DNA of 64,000 bases. Origin: Croceicoccus pelagius (GTDB lineage Bacteria > Pseudomonadota > Alphaproteobacteria > Sphingomonadales > Sphingomonadaceae). The position numbers were made by a program, and so were the translations under genes. The stretch lies in assembly GCF_001661915.1 (NCBI RefSeq), contig NZ_LYWY01000037.1, positions 62,001-126,000 on the forward strand, given 5' to 3'. The notes beneath the pieces are model-generated. The model ran no database searches and was not told the origin of the DNA. It saw nothing but the letters and a program-made list of their open reading frames with translations. Shown piece by piece: positions 53,676-62,877 of the stretch (position 1 is the first letter of the stretch; each line of letters starts with the position of its first letter).

Positions 53676-54517
53676 ACTGGGTTCGTCCCGGCATTGCGCG
53701 GCGACATCTGGGTGCGGCGCTCGTTATAGAGATTGATGACTGCGGCGGCCGTTTCCTCGATGGAGCGGCGCGTCACGTCGATTACCGGCCAATTGTTGTC
53801 AGCGGCCATGCGGCGGGCATAGCGGACTTCGTCTTCGACCTGCTCCTTGTCCACATAGGCCGTCTCGGGCGCCTGGTTGAGCGACAGAAGCCGGTTCCGG
53901 CGAACCTGGATCAAGCGATCGGGCGAAGTCGTCAGCCCCACGACCATCGGCCGCTTCAACCGGAACAGGTTCGGAGGGGGCGGGGATTCCTTTACGATCG
54001 GGATATTGGCAACGCGATACCCGCGATTGGCAAGATAGATCGACGTCGGCGTTTTCGACGTGCGCGATACGCCGGCAAGGACGATGTCGGCCTCTTCCCA
54101 CTCTTCCCACATCAGCCCGTCGTCGTGAGCGATGGTGAACTGGATCGCTTCGACACGCTTGAAATAGGCTTCGTCCATCTGATGTTGGCGGCCCGGGCGG
54201 TGGAGCTGTTCCTGTCCCAGCGCGAGCGACAGGCTCTCCGTCACGGCATCGAGCGCCGAAACGGTCGGCATATTCGCCTCAGCACATGACTCTTCAAGAC
54301 TCCGGCGAATGTCGGGATTTACCAGCGTGAACACGACAAGGCCCGGAAAATGCGTGATTTCCTGCATGATCCGGTCAAGATGCTGCTGCGAGCGCACCAT
54401 CGGCCAGAAATGCCGCTCGACCTCGACTGCGTCGAACTGCGACAATGCCGCCTTGGCTATCATTTCAAGTGTCTCTCCGGTCGAATCGGACAGGAGATGG
54501 AGGTGAAGCTTGGTCAT
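53672..54517 (-). CDS. ppsR: Bifunctional kinase/pyrophosphorylase regulating PPDK or PEP synthase
   Basis: This DUF299 protein (281 residues) phosphorylates with ADP, and dephosphorylates with phosphate, a threonine of pyruvate phosphate dikinase or PEP synthase. It has [20 protein letters not shown] at the start, and the P-loop-like [30 protein letters not shown] 54517 is chosen because earlier in-frame codons lie in the origin region. In Caulobacter and Rickettsia the same gene lies beside oriC opposite hemE, as here. It is the first gene of the series ppsR-maf-aroE-coaE. Confidence 0.93.
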   Translation of the reverse strand: MTKLHLHLLSDSTGETLEMIAKAALSQFDAVEVERHFWPMVRSQQHLDRIMQEITHFPGLVVFTLVNPDIRRSLEESCAEANMPTVSALDAVTESLSLALGQEQLHRPGRQHQMDEAYFKRVEAIQFTIAHDDGLMWEEWEEADIVLAGVSRTSKTPTSIYLANRGYRVANIPIVKESPPPPNLFRLKRPMVVGLTTSPDRLIQVRRNRLLSLNQAPETAYVDKEQVEDEVRYARRMAADNNWPVIDVTRRSIEETAAAVINLYNERRTQMSPRNAGTNPV

Positions 54518-54833
54518 GCGGCCCCGGATGCCTGTGGACAGGTGGCCGGATAAACCACGGGAGGGAACTGCGGACAAGCGAAAGGGTCGAAACTGCACCC
54601 GCTGTCCCTGATTCCATTCAGGGTATTTCTGGACAGGGACAACAATCCCCCACAGGCTGTGGGTAAGGCGAACAAGTTTCGTTTGACCACGGACCGGGCG
54701 GGATTCGGGTGGCCGAAATGGGCATGGCCTTTGCCGGATAATTCGGGCAGGGCCGCGCAATCCCCGATATCCACAGGACCAACAGAGTCCATCAACCCTT
54801 TTAAAATTTAATTATTTGGAGTTTCTAAGGGGC
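54518..54833. other. Probable chromosomal replication origin (oriC)
   Basis: This 316-bp gap has no gene and lies between divergent ppsR and hemE, the origin position known from Caulobacter. DnaA-box-like 9-mers (consensus TTATCCACA) are ATATCCACA at 54767-54775 (8/9), TGTGGGTAA at 54658-54666 (complement TTACCCACA, 8/9), and TGTGGACAG at 54533-54541 (complement CTGTCCACA, 7/9). An A+T-rich tract at 54798-54818 next to hemE can serve as unwinding element. GANTC sites, targets of CcrM methylation, are at 54610, 54702 and 54785. Genes on both sides mainly point away from it. Confidence 0.75.
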
Positions 54834-55859
54834 ATGCCCGGTCTTTTGCTCGACACATTGAAGGGAACGAACGGTTCCCGCCGCCCGCTTTGGCTCATGC
54901 GCCAGGCAGGTCGCTATCTGCCTGAATATCGCGCGCTTCGTGCGGAAAAAGGCGGTTTCCTTGCACTCGTCTATGACTGCGAGGCCGCGGCCGAAGTCAC
55001 GCTGCAACCGATCGACAGGTTCGGTTTCGACGGCGCGATCCTGTTCTCCGATATCCTGATCGTCCCTTACGCGATGGGTCAGGATCTGCAGTTCCTTGCC
55101 GGCGAAGGTCCGCACCTTTCGCCGCGCCTGGCAGATGCCGCGCTCGCCTCGCTGGAAATGGTGCCCGAGCGGTTGACGCCGATCTACCGGACGGTCCAGC
55201 TTTGCGTAGAACGGCTCGACGACACGAAGACGATGCTGGGTTTCGCAGGCTCTCCGTGGACGGTCGCGACCTACATGGTGAACGGCGAGGGGAGCCGCGA
55301 TCAGCACGCTGCGCGCGAAATGGCCTATGGCGATCCGGCAGCGTTCAAGGCGATCATCGATGGAATCGCCGACGTTACGGTCGAATATCTCGTCGGGCAG
55401 GCAAGGGCAGGGGCAGAGGCGGTACAGCTGTTCGATTCGTGGTCGGGCAGCCTTGCACCGGACGAATTCGAACGCTGGGTTATCGCGCCCAATGCCGCGA
55501 TCACAGCGCGGTTCAAGCAGCAGTGTCCTGGCGTTCCAGTGATCGGATTTCCGAAGGGCGCTGGCGAGAAGCTGGCCGCCTATGCGCGTGAAACCGGCGT
55601 CGACGCAGTTGGCGTGGACGAGACTGTCGATCCGGTCTGGGCCGCGCGCGAACTGCCCGCGAACATGCCAGTGCAGGGCAATCTCGATCCGCTGCTCCTG
55701 CTTTCGGGCGGTAAACGCATGACCGACCGGGCGAAGTTCGTTCTCGATTGCTTTGCCGACAGGCCGCACGTCTTCAATCTTGGCCACGGGATCGGCAAGG
55801 AGACGCCGATCGCCCATGTCGAAGACCTGCTTGCGACCGTAAGAAAGTGGTCCCGCTAA
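54834..55859 (+). CDS. hemE: Uroporphyrinogen decarboxylase
   Basis: HemE removes four carboxyls from uroporphyrinogen III in heme synthesis. The 341-residue product has RPLWLMRQAGRYLPEYRALR at its N-terminus, ILFSDILIVPYAMGQ with the substrate aspartate, GFAGSPWTVATYMVNGEGS, and VFNLGHGIGKETPI. ATG 54834 follows CTAAGGGGC. An upstream in-frame TTG at 54816 lies in the A+T-rich tract and is unlikely. It is next to hemJ, a second heme gene. Confidence 0.96.
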   Translation: MPGLLLDTLKGTNGSRRPLWLMRQAGRYLPEYRALRAEKGGFLALVYDCEAAAEVTLQPIDRFGFDGAILFSDILIVPYAMGQDLQFLAGEGPHLSPRLADAALASLEMVPERLTPIYRTVQLCVERLDDTKTMLGFAGSPWTVATYMVNGEGSRDQHAAREMAYGDPAAFKAIIDGIADVTVEYLVGQARAGAEAVQLFDSWSGSLAPDEFERWVIAPNAAITARFKQQCPGVPVIGFPKGAGEKLAAYARETGVDAVGVDETVDPVWAARELPANMPVQGNLDPLLLLSGGKRMTDRAKFVLDCFADRPHVFNLGHGIGKETPIAHVEDLLATVRKWSR

Positions 55860-55925
55860 CGATTTTCCCGTTCCGGCCGGGCAGGGGGGTTTGCGCCGCG
55901 CCTTGCCCGCCCTATCTCATGCCCC

Positions 55926-56378
55926 ATGCAGGAGTATCTTTCCTTGCTCTATCCCTGGCTCAAGGTCGGCCACCTGGTCTTCGTGATCTTCTGGATGGCG
56001 GGATTGTTCATGATGCCGCGGTTCTTCGTGTACCATCAGGAAGCACCCGAAGGTTCGGAAGAGGCCGCCCGCTGGGTCGAGCGTGAGGCAAGGCTTCGCA
56101 AGATCATCCTCAATCCCTCGATGATCCTCGTCTGGGTATTCGGGCTGGCGCTGGCCTTTACGATCGATGCGTGGAGCCAGGGCTGGTTCCACCTGAAGCT
56201 GTTTTTCGTTCTGGGGCTGTCGGGCTATCACGGCTGGATGATGGCCTATGCAAAGAAGCTGGCTCGCGGAGAACGCCCGCTTTCGGGCAAGAAACTGCGT
56301 CTTCTCAACGAAGTGCCCGGTATCGCTGCTATCCTGATCGTGACGACGGTGATCGTGGGCAGGCTCTACCTCTCGTAA
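55926..56378 (+). CDS. hemJ: Protoporphyrinogen IX oxidase HemJ
   Basis: HemJ oxidises protoporphyrinogen IX in the inner membrane and is found where HemG and HemY are absent. The 150-residue protein has four membrane helices and the family pattern WLKVGHLVFVIFWMAGLFMMPRFFVYH, RLRKIILNPSMIL, and GWFHLKLFFVLGLSGYHGWM with the conserved His and Lys. It follows hemE by 66 bp in the same direction. Confidence 0.92.
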   Translation: MQEYLSLLYPWLKVGHLVFVIFWMAGLFMMPRFFVYHQEAPEGSEEAARWVEREARLRKIILNPSMILVWVFGLALAFTIDAWSQGWFHLKLFFVLGLSGYHGWMMAYAKKLARGERPLSGKKLRLLNEVPGIAAILIVTTVIVGRLYLS

Positions 56379-56595
56379 GGCGCAGCCGGTCGCAGGTCGC
56401 CATCGGGGCAGATTGACGATTCGCTGCACAAAACCTATCTAGGAAGCCAGCGGCGTCCTGCCGCCGTTCGAACCCGCAAAGGTGCGAACAAGGTCCGCTT
56501 TCACCAAGCCCAAAGACCACGGCCCTGCCAGCCTGCCGAATGATCGGTCCAAGGCCCGACAGGATCCACCAGACTCCACGATGGAATTTCAAGCA

Positions 56596-57849
56596 ATGCA
56601 TCTCAAGGAACTCAAACAGAAAACTCCCGCCGAACTGGTCGAGATGGCCGAAGAGCTGGGCGTTGAAGGCGCGTCGACGATGCGCCGCCAGGACCTTATG
56701 TTCGGCATCCTCAAGGAAGTCGCGGAAGACGAGGAAATCCTCGGCATCGGCACGATCGAGGTTCTGCCTGACGGTTTCGGTTTCCTGCGCAGCCCAGAGG
56801 CGAACTACCTTGCCGGGCCCGACGATATCTATGTCTCGCCCAACCAGGTCCGCAAGTTCCAGCTGCGCACCGGCGACACGGTAGAAGGCGAGATCCGCGC
56901 CCCGCGTGACGGAGAGCGTTATTTTGCCCTCACGAAGCTGCTGAAGGTCAATTTCGATGATCCCGACGTGGTGCGCCACCGCGTCAATTTCGACAACCTG
57001 ACGCCGCTCTATCCCGATGAGAAGCTGGTCCTCGACACCGTCGACCCGACGGTGAAGGACAAGTCTGCCCGCGTGATCGACATCATCAGCCCGCAAGGCA
57101 AAGGCCAGCGCGCCCTGATCGTCGCACCGCCGCGCACGGGTAAGACCGTGTTGCTGCAGAACATCGCCAAAGCGATCACCGATAACCACCCGGAGGTGTT
57201 CCTGCTGGTCCTGCTCGTCGACGAGCGTCCCGAGGAAGTGACCGACATGCAGCGCAGCGTGAAGGGCGAGGTTATCTCCTCGACTTTCGACGAACCCGCG
57301 CAGCGCCACGTACAAGTTGCTGAAATGGTTATCGAAAAGGCTAAGCGCCTGGTCGAGCACAAGAAGGATGTGGTCATCCTGCTCGACTCGATCACCCGCC
57401 TCGGCCGCGCCTACAACACCGTCGTCCCGTCCTCGGGCAAGGTGTTGACCGGCGGTGTTGACGCCAACGCGCTGCAGCGGCCCAAGCGCTTTTTCGGCGC
57501 TGCCCGCAACATCGAGGAGGGCGGCTCGCTCTCCATCATCGCGACCGCGCTGATCGATACCGGCAGCCGCATGGACGAGGTAATCTTCGAAGAATTCAAG
57601 GGCACCGGTAACTCGGAAATCGTGCTGGATCGCAAGGTTGCAGACAAGCGTATCTTCCCGGCACTCGACGTCGGCAAGTCCGGTACCCGCAAGGAGGAGT
57701 TGTTGGTCGGCAAGGACAACCTGTCGAAGATGTGGGTCCTGCGCCGCATCCTCATGCAGATGGGTACGGTCGATGCGATGGAATTCCTGCTCGACAAAAT
57801 GAAGGATTCCAAGACCAACGAGGATTTCTTCGCGACTATGAACCAGTAA
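56596..57849 (+). CDS. rho: Transcription termination factor Rho
   Basis: Rho is a hexameric RNA helicase that ends transcripts. The 417-residue protein has the N-terminal helix bundle [22 protein letters not shown], the RNA-binding cold-shock-like domain ([45 protein letters not shown]), Walker A APPRTGKT, and the Q/R loops around [31 protein letters not shown] 56596 (MHLKEL) is typical; ATG 56581 adds five residues. The 217-bp leader shows no gene. A strong terminator follows. Confidence 0.96.
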   Translation: MHLKELKQKTPAELVEMAEELGVEGASTMRRQDLMFGILKEVAEDEEILGIGTIEVLPDGFGFLRSPEANYLAGPDDIYVSPNQVRKFQLRTGDTVEGEIRAPRDGERYFALTKLLKVNFDDPDVVRHRVNFDNLTPLYPDEKLVLDTVDPTVKDKSARVIDIISPQGKGQRALIVAPPRTGKTVLLQNIAKAITDNHPEVFLLVLLVDERPEEVTDMQRSVKGEVISSTFDEPAQRHVQVAEMVIEKAKRLVEHKKDVVILLDSITRLGRAYNTVVPSSGKVLTGGVDANALQRPKRFFGAARNIEEGGSLSIIATALIDTGSRMDEVIFEEFKGTGNSEIVLDRKVADKRIFPALDVGKSGTRKEELLVGKDNLSKMWVLRRILMQMGTVDAMEFLLDKMKDSKTNEDFFATMNQ

Positions 57850-57873
57850 CCGGGTTCACGGGTAATCTTATGC

Positions 57874-57910
57874 AAAAGGACGGCAGCCCCATCGGATGCC
57901 GTCCTTTTTT
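57874..57910. terminator. Terminator after rho
   Basis: AAAAGGACGGCA (57874-57885) pairs with TGCCGTCCTTTT (57897-57908) and a T-run follows. It lies 25 bp after the rho stop and can also act on the convergent dienelactone hydrolase. Confidence 0.93.
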
Positions 57911-57932
57911 GTTTTCTTTACAGTGAGGTGAG

Positions 57933-58631
57933 TTAGGCGAGGTTCGCGGCAAAGAATTCCGCCGTGCGCTTGTCGGCAAGATTTGCGCCTTCCTCGTTAC
58001 GGCGCTTGCCCATTTCGGTTGCGAAACCGTGATCCAGCCCTTCGTAGTCGTGGAGCGTGACCTTGGGGTGATCGTCCAGCCCCTCGTGCATCTTGGCCTG
58101 CGCTTCGGGCGAAACGAAGCCATCTTCCGTCGGGATATGAAGCATCAGCGGATGGGCGATGGCGTGAGATTCGTTGAGCATCTGGTCGATCATCACACCG
58201 TAATAACCCACGCTGGCATCGATATCGGTGCGTGTCGCGGTCATGTAGGCAAGCTTGCCACCAAGGCAGTATCCGACGCATCCGACTTTCGCGACGCCTT
58301 CCTTCTGGCGAATGAAGTGGATCGTCGCCTCGATGTCGCGCACGTTCTTGTCAGGGTTGTTCTTGCCCATGTAGTCGAGCGCTGTCTGGAATTCTTTTTC
58401 GACATCGGGGTCGAGCTCGATGCCGGGTTCGATCCGCCAGAACAGGTCGGGGGCGACGGCGAGATAACCTGCAGCGGCCAGCTTGTCGCATTTTTTCCGG
58501 ATGCCTTCGTTTACGCCGAAGATTTCCTGGATGACGATGATCGCGGCGCGCGGTGTCCCCTCGGGGCGGGCGACGTAGGCGCCGAAGCTGTCTTCGCCGC
58601 TCAGCGTCTGGATTTGTGCATTGAAGGCCAT
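57933..58631 (-). CDS. Dienelactone hydrolase family protein
   Basis: The 232-residue alpha/beta hydrolase shows VIQEIFGVNEGIRKKCDKLAAAGY with the assisting glutamate, the nucleophile Cys in VGYCLGGKLAY, the Asp in PTEDGFVSPEA, and the His in LDHGFA. A catabolic operon is not present, so the substrate is uncertain. ATG 58631 follows AGGAGACGACCG. It is the only leftward gene on the right side of the origin. Confidence 0.9.
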   Translation of the reverse strand: MAFNAQIQTLSGEDSFGAYVARPEGTPRAAIIVIQEIFGVNEGIRKKCDKLAAAGYLAVAPDLFWRIEPGIELDPDVEKEFQTALDYMGKNNPDKNVRDIEATIHFIRQKEGVAKVGCVGYCLGGKLAYMTATRTDIDASVGYYGVMIDQMLNESHAIAHPLMLHIPTEDGFVSPEAQAKMHEGLDDHPKVTLHDYEGLDHGFATEMGKRRNEEGANLADKRTAEFFAANLA

Positions 58632-58751
58632 CGGTCGTCTCCTGACATTTTTGCGTTTCCCTGTGGGGATATGGCGCGGTAATGGACTTTGCCAAGGTCG
58701 TATGACAGCTTGGCGCTGCAACGGGTGCTGACGGACGAAGGGAAACAGGCG

Positions 58752-59006
58752 ATGAAAGTGAATGTCGAGATCGATTGCACGCCTGAAGAGGCGCGTCGCT
58801 TCATGGGTCTGCCCGACGTTTCGCGCGCCAACGATGTCTATGTCGACAGTCTGGTGACCGCGATGAAGGGTGCAGGCAGCCTCGATCAGGTGCAGGATCT
58901 TATCAAGGGCTTCGCGCCGATGGGCGAAATGGGCCTGCGCATGTTTCAGCAGATCATGGAAAGCGGCACAAAGGCGGCTTTCGGCGCGCCCACCAAGAAA
59001 AGCTGA
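58752..59006 (+). CDS. DUF6489 family small protein
   Basis: The 84-residue protein begins MKVNVEIDCTPEEARRFMGLPDVS, characteristic of a small alphaproteobacterial family near mnmE. It continues with amphipathic helices (DSLVTAMKGAGSLDQVQDLIKGF, LRMFQQIMESGTKAAFG) resembling phasin-type segments. The function is unknown. ATG 58752 is better than an earlier in-frame start at 58689 because the conserved part begins there. mnmE starts 30 bp after it. Confidence 0.75.
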   Translation: MKVNVEIDCTPEEARRFMGLPDVSRANDVYVDSLVTAMKGAGSLDQVQDLIKGFAPMGEMGLRMFQQIMESGTKAAFGAPTKKS

Positions 59007-59036
59007 TCTTTTCGCGATTGAAGGACCGGGCCGCAG

Positions 59037-60320
59037 ATGGGCGGCGATACGATCTTTGCCCTTTCCAGCGGTAGTCCGCCCGCAGCAATCGCGGTTGTGC
59101 GCCTTAGCGGGCCGGACTGCCGGCTTGCGCTAGAAACTTTGGCAGGTTCGGTGCCGGCGCCGCGCAAGGCGGTCCTGCGATCCTTGCGTGATCCGCTGGA
59201 CGGGGCTTTGCTCGATCGGGCGCTTGTCCTTTTCATGCCGGGGCCAGCCAGCGCCACGGGTGAGGATTGCGCGGAGCTTCACCTCCACGGCGGGCGTGCG
59301 ATCGTCTCGGCCATCGAGAAGGCGCTGGATGCTATCGACGGGCTCCGCCATGCCGAGCCGGGCGAATTTACGCGGAGGGCCTTCGCGAACGGACGGATGG
59401 ACCTTTCAGAGGCCGAGGGGCTGGCAGACCTGCTTTCCGCCGATACCGAGTTACAGCGTCGCAATGCACAGGCGTTGGCGGGTGGGGCGTTGTCCCGGCA
59501 AGTGGGGGAGTGGCGTGATGCCGTTCTCTCGCTTGCGGCCGAGGTCGAAAGCAATCTCGATTTTTCCGACGAGGACGACGTGGCGGATCTTTCGCCTGCC
59601 TTCTCCCGATCATGCGAAACGTTGGCGTACAGTCTTTCGGCTTGGCTGGATGCACCGAGGGCCGAAGTTTTGAAGGAAGGCTACCGTATCGTGATCGGTG
59701 GTCCGCCCAATAGCGGTAAAAGCAGTCTTTTCAATGCTTTGCTGGAAGAGGAGGCCGCAATTGCGACACCGATTGCGGGGACGACCCGTGATGTGCTGAG
59801 CCGTTCTGTGGGTCTGGGCGGGGTGCCATTCACTTTCACCGACACCGCCGGGATTCGGAGCACGACCGACGACGAGATCGAGCGGATCGGCATTCAGCGG
59901 GCCCGCGATGAGATTGAGCGGGCTGATCTCGTCCTCTGGCTCGGGCCTGAGGGGGAGGGGCCGCGAGGTGCATGGGAGATCGAGACTATGATCGATCAGG
60001 CCGACCACATCGCCAAGGCGGCACCGCGCCATCGCATTTCTTCGATTACGCTTGAAGGCGTTGGCGATCTCGTCAAGGATCTTGTCGCTCATGCACGTGA
60101 TGCGATGCCTAAGCCCGGACAAGTTGCGCTCGCCCGGCACCAGAGAGCACTTTTGGCAGAAGCTCGAGAAGCGATTGAGGGGGCCAGTGGCGAGTCTGAC
60201 ATGCTTATCGTTGCCGAACATCTGCGCCGCGCGCGAATGGCGTTCGACCGCCTGACGGGCCGCGCTGCAACCGAGGATATGCTTGATACGCTGTTCGGAC
60301 GCTTCTGCATCGGCAAGTGA
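59037..60320 (+). CDS. mnmE: tRNA modification GTPase MnmE
   Basis: With MnmG, MnmE makes the 5-carboxymethylaminomethyl group of wobble U34. The 427-residue product has the tetrahydrofolate-binding N-domain (DTIFALSSGSPPAAIAVVRLSGP), the GTPase P-loop GGPPNSGKSSLFNALL, the switch IAGTTRDV, DTAG in FTDTAGIRSTTDDEIERIGI, and the C-terminal FCIGK with the conserved cysteine. The G domain is inserted between helical segments as usual. A parS site begins immediately after the stop. mnmG follows within 62 bp. Confidence 0.95.
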   Translation: MGGDTIFALSSGSPPAAIAVVRLSGPDCRLALETLAGSVPAPRKAVLRSLRDPLDGALLDRALVLFMPGPASATGEDCAELHLHGGRAIVSAIEKALDAIDGLRHAEPGEFTRRAFANGRMDLSEAEGLADLLSADTELQRRNAQALAGGALSRQVGEWRDAVLSLAAEVESNLDFSDEDDVADLSPAFSRSCETLAYSLSAWLDAPRAEVLKEGYRIVIGGPPNSGKSSLFNALLEEEAAIATPIAGTTRDVLSRSVGLGGVPFTFTDTAGIRSTTDDEIERIGIQRARDEIERADLVLWLGPEGEGPRGAWEIETMIDQADHIAKAAPRHRISSITLEGVGDLVKDLVAHARDAMPKPGQVALARHQRALLAEAREAIEGASGESDMLIVAEHLRRARMAFDRLTGRAATEDMLDTLFGRFCIGK

Positions 60321-60336
60321 TGTTCCACGTGAAACA
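60321..60336. other. parS: parS site 1 (between mnmE and mnmG)
   Basis: TGTTCCACGTGAAACA differs from the parS consensus TGTTTCACGTGAAACA at one base, a position that varies naturally. It begins directly after the mnmE TGA. ParB binds such sites to load the segregation complex near the origin. Confidence 0.93.
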
Positions 60337-60381
60337 CCATCTTGCTTTGACCTGATGGCGGGCCGGTTCTAGAGGGCGGCT

Positions 60382-62232
60382 ATGCAAGAATTCGATGTCG
60401 TCGTTGTAGGTGGAGGACACGCAGGTTGCGAAGCTGCAGCCGCTGCGGCGCGTGCCGGTGCCCGCACGGCGCTCGTGACGTTCGACTGCTCCAAGACCGG
60501 TGCCATGTCGTGCAACCCGGCTATTGGCGGGTTGGGGAAGGGGCACCTCGTGCGCGAGGTTGATGCCTTCGACGGACTAATCGGGCGCGCTGCCGATGCA
60601 GCGGCGATTCATTATCGGATGCTCAATCGGTCGAAGGGGAGCGCTGTGCACGGACCCCGTGTTCAAGCCGATCGCAACCTGTTCCGTCGCGCTATCCAGA
60701 CGATGATCCGGGAGCAGGATGGTCTTGAAGAAATAGAGGGTGAGGTTACGGCGCTACGTCTCTCCGGGGGCCGAGCGAATGGTGTCGTGCTGGGTGATGG
60801 GACCGAGATTGCGGCCGGTGCGGTCGTCCTCTGCACAGGGACGTTTCTTGGCGGTCGGCTTTTCCGCGGCGAGGAAGTATTTGAAGGCGGACGGCTCGGA
60901 GAGGCTGGGGCCCTACGATTGGCGGCACAGCTGCGCGAAGCCGCGCTTCCGATGCAGCGTCTCAAGACTGGCACGCCTCCGCGTCTGGATGGGCGAACGA
61001 TTGACTGGGCGAGATTGGAGGAACAGCCGTCCGATCCGGATCAGTGGACGATGTCGCCCATGACGAAGGAACGGGCAAATCCTCAGGTCTTCTGCTCAAT
61101 CACGCGAACCACCACCGAAACCCACGAGATCATCCGCGGGGGTCTTGATCGGTCGCCCTTGTTCAGCGGGGCGATCGATGCACGTGGGCCACGCTATTGT
61201 CCTTCGATCGAAGACAAGATCCACCGTTTCGCCGATCGTGAAAGCCACCAGATCTTCCTGGAGCCGGAGGGTCTCGACACGCACCTGATCTATCCGAACG
61301 GGATCAGTACGTCGTTGCCAACCGACATCCAGTTGGCTTTCCTCCGGACTATTAAGGGACTTGAAAGAGTCACGATGGCGGTGCCGGGTTATGCGGTTGA
61401 GTATGACCACGTGGATCCGCGATGTCTGCATCGCACGCTTGAGCTACAGGCGATCCCGGGACTCTACTGTGCAGGACAGATCAACGGTACGACGGGGTAT
61501 GAGGAGGCAGCCGCCCAAGGGTTGATTGCCGGGCTCGAAGCGGCATGTGCTGTGCTTGGCAAACAGGGGCCGGCGATCGATCGCGCCAATAGCTACATGG
61601 CAGTTATGATCGACGACCTCACCCTTCATGGTGTGAGCGAGCCTTATCGCATGTTGACGGCAAGGGCAGAGTACCGTCTCCGCCTCCGTGCAAGCAATGC
61701 GTCTTCACGGCTGACCCCGGCGGCGCTTGAGGTTGGATGTGTTCGGGCAGAGCGCCGAGAATGGTTTCAGCGTCGGGGTGTTTCACGTGAAACACTAGAC
61801 GGGCAGTTCGCAAAGACCTGGACCGGATCCCAACTTGTCGCGCTGGGAATCGATGTGCGTCAAGACCTGCCGTCGACCAGTTTGACCGATTGGCTTCGCT
61901 TCGATAGCGTTGCTGCTGCTATCTGTGGCCTGATTGAACCTGACTTCGACGATCACGATCTTCTTGAGGAGATGGTCGAGGACGCGCGTTATGCGCCCTA
62001 TCTTGCGCGTCAAGAGGCCGAACTACGTGATCTCCGGGCCGGCGAAGCACTCCGTCTTGCACCCGACTTTCCATACGGCGACATACCCGGCCTTTCACGT
62101 GAAATGGTCGAACGGCTTACCAACGCAAGACCCGACAGCCTCGCCGCAGCAGCTCGCATTGCCGGGATCACGCCTGCCGCCCTCTCGGCGCTTCTGGTTC
62201 ATGCCCGTCGACGTGCGAACGAGGTTGCCTGA
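60382..62232 (+). CDS. mnmG: tRNA uridine-5-carboxymethylaminomethyl enzyme MnmG
   Basis: MnmG (GidA) is the FAD/NADH partner of MnmE. The 616-residue protein has the dinucleotide loop [80 protein letters not shown], and [25 protein letters not shown]. The helical C-terminal domain binds MnmE. Two parS-like sites lie inside the gene. The stop TGA overlaps the rsmG ATG by one base (TGATG). Confidence 0.96.
   Translation: MQEFDVVVVGGGHAGCEAAAAAARAGARTALVTFDCSKTGAMSCNPAIGGLGKGHLVREVDAFDGLIGRAADAAAIHYRMLNRSKGSAVHGPRVQADRNLFRRAIQTMIREQDGLEEIEGEVTALRLSGGRANGVVLGDGTEIAAGAVVLCTGTFLGGRLFRGEEVFEGGRLGEAGALRLAAQLREAALPMQRLKTGTPPRLDGRTIDWARLEEQPSDPDQWTMSPMTKERANPQVFCSITRTTTETHEIIRGGLDRSPLFSGAIDARGPRYCPSIEDKIHRFADRESHQIFLEPEGLDTHLIYPNGISTSLPTDIQLAFLRTIKGLERVTMAVPGYAVEYDHVDPRCLHRTLELQAIPGLYCAGQINGTTGYEEAAAQGLIAGLEAACAVLGKQGPAIDRANSYMAVMIDDLTLHGVSEPYRMLTARAEYRLRLRASNASSRLTPAALEVGCVRAERREWFQRRGVSRETLDGQFAKTWTGSQLVALGIDVRQDLPSTSLTDWLRFDSVAAAICGLIEPDFDDHDLLEEMVEDARYAPYLARQEAELRDLRAGEALRLAPDFPYGDIPGLSREMVERLTNARPDSLAAAARIAGITPAALSALLVHARRRANEVA
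61779..61794. other. parS: parS site 2 (inside mnmG)
   Basis: TGTTTCACGTGAAACA is a perfect match to the parS consensus. In the mnmG frame it encodes the stretch VSRET. Confidence 0.96.
62091..62106. other. Degenerate parS-like site (inside mnmG)
   Basis: CCTTTCACGTGAAATG keeps the 12-bp core TTTCACGTGAAA but has lost both outer base pairs. It encodes LSREM in the same frame as site 2. ParB binding would be weak. Confidence 0.6.
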
Positions 62233-62864
62233 TGTTCGACAATCAGGACGAGAGCTGGTCGCGCGAGTGGTTACGATCCGAGTTGAATGTAGAGAATGAT
62301 GGTTTCCAGCGGCTTGAGACGCTACTGGCGATGCTTGTCACTGAGGCCGGAACTCAGAACCTGATTGCGAAAGGGACGGTGCCTTTCGCATGGTCTCGAC
62401 ACATCGTCGACAGCGCGCAGTTGCTCACTCATGTTTCACGTGAAACAGCTACTTGGCTTGATCTGGGCACTGGTGCTGGGTTCCCTGGCCTTGTCTGTGC
62501 AGCACTCTTACCGGGCTGCAATTTCACTTTGGCGGAGCAGAGACCGCTCCGCACCGATTGGCTGGAAAGGGCCGCAGAAGGGATGCGACTCGAGAATGTG
62601 TATATCGTGACAGCCAACGTCTCGCAGCTTCCCGAGATGAAATACGATGCGATCAGCGCCCGCGCCTTCGCGCCTTTGCCCCGTTTGCTCAGGCTATCCG
62701 CCGCCTTTTCCACAAAGGCTACCGAATGGCTCTTGCCCAAGGGGCGCTCGGCAAAGCAGGAATTGGAAGACTTGAAGGGGTGGCGGCATGCGTTCCACGT
62801 GGAACAGTCGGTAACCGATCCGCAATCGGGCATTATTATCGGGAATTTGCTCGGTCCAAAATAA
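62232..62864 (+). CDS. rsmG: 16S rRNA (guanine527-N7)-methyltransferase RsmG
   Basis: RsmG (GidB) methylates G527 of 16S rRNA with SAM; its loss gives low-level streptomycin resistance. The 210-residue product has the lead-in helix LETLLAMLVTEAGTQNLIAKGT, HIVDSAQLL, the SAM loop WLDLGTGAGFPGLVCAALL, VTANVSQLP, and ISARAFAPLPRLLRLS. Two parS-like sites are inside the gene. It starts within the mnmG stop and ends 13 bp before parA. Confidence 0.95.
   Translation: MFDNQDESWSREWLRSELNVENDGFQRLETLLAMLVTEAGTQNLIAKGTVPFAWSRHIVDSAQLLTHVSRETATWLDLGTGAGFPGLVCAALLPGCNFTLAEQRPLRTDWLERAAEGMRLENVYIVTANVSQLPEMKYDAISARAFAPLPRLLRLSAAFSTKATEWLLPKGRSAKQELEDLKGWRHAFHVEQSVTDPQSGIIIGNLLGPK
62432..62447. other. 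parS: parS site 3 (inside rsmG)
   Basis: TGTTTCACGTGAAACA is a second perfect match to consensus. It encodes VSRET in the rsmG frame. Confidence 0.96.
62791..62806. other. parS-like site 4 (inside rsmG)
   Basis: CGTTCCACGTGGAACA matches the symmetric variant TGTTCCACGTGGAACA at 15 of 16 positions and the consensus at 13. It lies 72 bp before the parA start. Confidence 0.7.
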
Positions 62865-62877
62865 AGCGAGGGTTCGC

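Noticed and set aside
61405-61416. CACGTG near 61409 as a further parS site
   Set aside because: The core is present but the flanks (GAC and GATCC) do not match the TGTTT/AAACA arms, so it is a chance hexamer in mnmG.
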